Below, in pieces: positions 6,122 to 7,438 of a stretch of DNA of 7,438 bases. The position numbers and the translations under genes were made by a program. Position 1 is the stretch's first letter. Every line of letters starts with the position of its first letter. The notes beneath the pieces are model-generated. The model saw only the letters and a program-made list of their open reading frames with translations. It searched no databases and was not told the DNA's origin. Origin of the DNA: Bacillota bacterium (GTDB lineage: Bacteria; Bacillota; UBA4882; JAAYXC01); contig JAAYXC010000106.1 of the NCBI GenBank assembly GCA_012516115.1, positions 1 through 7,438 on the forward strand. The letters run 5' to 3'.

Positions 6122-7234
6122 ATGGGTCTCGGGCTGGTAAAGGTGACGACCGGACGGTCGCTGAAGGATTTCCTCCTTCTTCCCTGGCGGATCTACCGGG
6201 GCGATCCCAATTGGGTTCCTCCGCTCTTGATGGAGATGCGACGGATCCTCGACCCGGAGCGAAACGGTTATCTCCGGAAAGGTCCGCACGCCGCCTTCCT
6301 CGTCTACCGGGACGGGCAACCGGTCGGCCGGGTACTGGCCGGAATCGATGAACGGACCAATGCGGCCAAAGGCATCCGGGACGGGTGGTTTTCCCTCTTT
6401 GAAGTTCTCCCGGATCGCGAGGCGGCCGACCTCCTTTTGAGGGCCGCCGCCGATTACCTGACCGGTATGGGGATGGCACGTATGCGCGGCCCTGTCTCGC
6501 CCACCGGCGGGGACGATTACCGAGGGGTCCTGGTGGAAGGCTTCGACCGGCCGCCGGTCTTGATGAACCCTTATAACCCGCCTTATTATTCGGAGTTTAT
6601 GGAACGGGCCGGCTTTAGCAAGTTCATCGACCTTTACGCCTATTATTTTCCGCCACGGCCACCGAAGAACCCGCGCGCGGTGGAATACGCGGCGCGCCGG
6701 TTCGGTTTCCGGATCGACTCTTTAGACTTACGCCGCTTCCACCGAGAGGTCAAGGATATAAAGACCATCCTCGAGCGGGCCCTTCCGGCCGAATGGCCGG
6801 ACATGATCCCGCCTTCCGAGGAAGAAGTCTGGGAGATGGCAAAAAGCCTTAAAACCCATGCCGACCCGGAGCTCGTCTTCATCGCCCGGGCCGGCGAGGA
6901 ACCGATTGGGTTCAATGTCACCCTGCCGGATCTCAACCAGGCCCTGATCCATCTCGACGGCCGCTTCTTTCCCTTCGGCTGGCTGAAGTTCCTCTACTGG
7001 AAACGCCGGATCGACGGCATTCGTTTCTTCGTCCTCTTCGTGGTACCTGAATGGCGTCATAAAGGGGTCTCGGCCGCCATCTTCCACCGCACTTTTCTTA
7101 CCGCCACGAAGAAGGGTTACCGCTGGGGAGAGGGTTCTACCATCGGCGAGACGAACCTGCCCATGCGCCGCGACGTGGAGCGGGCTGGGGGGATCCATTA
7201 CAAGACCTACCGGATCTACCAGCGTCCCCTATGA
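6122..7234 (+). CDS. YghO-like protein with GNAT (N-acyltransferase) fold
   Basis: This is a 370-residue soluble protein. The N-terminal part carries PWRIYRGDPNWVPPLLMEMR (21-40), AAFLVYRDGQPVGRVLAGID (57-76), MRGPVSPTGGDDYRGVLVEG (121-140) and PVLMNPYNPPYYSEFMERAG (145-164). This set is typical of a widespread, poorly characterised group usually annotated as a GNAT or YghO-like protein. The C-terminal part (about 250-370) has a GNAT-like motif A, FVVPEWRHKGVSAAIF (306-321), followed by NLPMRRDVERAGGIHYKTYR (345-364), so it may hold two GNAT-like halves. Its acyl donor and acceptor are unknown. The start ATG 6122 is chosen for GGAGGAGGCGGAG immediately upstream (GGAGG at 6109-6113, 8 bases away); the in-frame ATG at 6080 lies within the transporter gene and lacks such a site. 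The gap of 22 bases after the transporter suggests co-transcription. Its stop overlaps the end of a convergent gene. Confidence 0.8.
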   Translation: MGLGLVKVTTGRSLKDFLLLPWRIYRGDPNWVPPLLMEMRRILDPERNGYLRKGPHAAFLVYRDGQPVGRVLAGIDERTNAAKGIRDGWFSLFEVLPDREAADLLLRAAADYLTGMGMARMRGPVSPTGGDDYRGVLVEGFDRPPVLMNPYNPPYYSEFMERAGFSKFIDLYAYYFPPRPPKNPRAVEYAARRFGFRIDSLDLRRFHREVKDIKTILERALPAEWPDMIPPSEEEVWEMAKSLKTHADPELVFIARAGEEPIGFNVTLPDLNQALIHLDGRFFPFGWLKFLYWKRRIDGIRFFVLFVVPEWRHKGVSAAIFHRTFLTATKKGYRWGEGSTIGETNLPMRRDVERAGGIHYKTYRIYQRPL

Positions 7235-7438
7235 GATCTCCAGATGGCGGCCGAGGACTTCGCAGCGGCCGTCGGCTTCCAGGAAGCGGAGGGCTTCTTC
7301 CAGGAGATCGCGGGCATGGCCGGGTTCCCCGCTCACGCAGGCCAAGCCGATGACCGCCATGTTCCAGCGGTCCTGGGCGTCGACCTCGGCCGCGGCCAGA
7401 TTGAAACGACCCCGTAATCTCTCGAGGATACTCCGGAC
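7229..7438 (-). CDS. DUF503 / YlxP-like protein, C-terminal part
   Basis: Read by hand from the right edge, the minus strand gives 69 codons ending in TAG at 7231-7229. They include LERLRGRFNLAAAEVDAQDR and then WNMAVIGLACVSGEPGHARD with LLEEALRFLEADGRCEVL. The pattern of a RxRFN(V/L)xxAEVDxQDxWxxAxxGxAxVS core followed by a helix ending in VEADG is that of the short (~90-95 residue) DUF503 proteins such as B. subtilis YlxP, found beside infB-rbfA in that organism. The N-terminal ~25 residues are outside the window. The role is uncertain; a link to ribosome assembly or translation has been assumed from gene neighbourhoods. Its last codons overlap the stop region of the convergent GNAT-fold gene by 6 bases, and no terminator separates the two. 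Confidence 0.85.
   Translation of the reverse strand, partial: VRSILERLRGRFNLAAAEVDAQDRWNMAVIGLACVSGEPGHARDLLEEALRFLEADGRCEVLGRHLEIS

Noticed and set aside
6728..7198. 156-codon minus-strand ORF
   Set aside because: It is antisense to the GNAT-fold gene, which has clear family motifs and a good ribosome binding site.

Overview
The window looks like ordinary chromosomal DNA from a GC-rich, spore-forming or related anaerobic Firmicute of the Moorella / Desulfotomaculum kind. Three things point that way: a SigH whose sequence is close to the clostridial and Bacillus sigma-H proteins, the split glycine dehydrogenase (GcvPA type) following gcvT, and consensus TTGACA/TATAAT promoters with strong Shine-Dalgarno sites and frequent TTG or GTG starts. 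The species assignment is inference; no 16S rRNA or other marker is present.

Layout. Positions 1-2031 (minus strand) hold the start of a glycine cleavage operon, gcvT followed by gcvPA. The two overlap by stop and start codon, and gcvPA runs off the left edge. A 136-base divergent gap follows. On the plus strand come rlmB (23S rRNA 2'-O-methyltransferase, 2168-2986) and sigH (3022-3651). sigH has its own near-consensus promoter buried in the last codons of rlmB, and this decides its start codon. A second, very strong promoter (3688-3717) drives a three-gene tRNA operon, Tyr(GTA) - initiator Met(CAT) - Thr(GGT), which ends in a clear rho-independent terminator (4081-4104). Next is a decayed QueG-like iron-sulfur reductase gene (about 4115-4693) with at least three frame changes and no iron-sulfur cluster domain. 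The last part carries a probable two-gene operon: a GPH (MelB-like) major-facilitator cation symporter (4738-6099) and a YghO-like GNAT-fold protein (6122-7234). The 3' end of a convergent DUF503/YlxP gene enters from the right edge and overlaps the GNAT stop codon.

How it fits together. Most of the content is housekeeping: one-carbon/glycine metabolism, rRNA modification, a stationary-phase sigma factor and translation tRNAs. The transporter plus acyltransferase-like pair is the only accessory-looking unit, and its substrate cannot be read from the sequence. I found no mobile element, CRISPR array or defence system, and nothing that makes a convincing case for a new biological system. The most informative oddities are the broken QueG-like gene, the promoter inside rlmB, the anticodon-stem mismatch in tRNA-Thr, and the pairing of a GPH symporter with a GNAT-fold protein.
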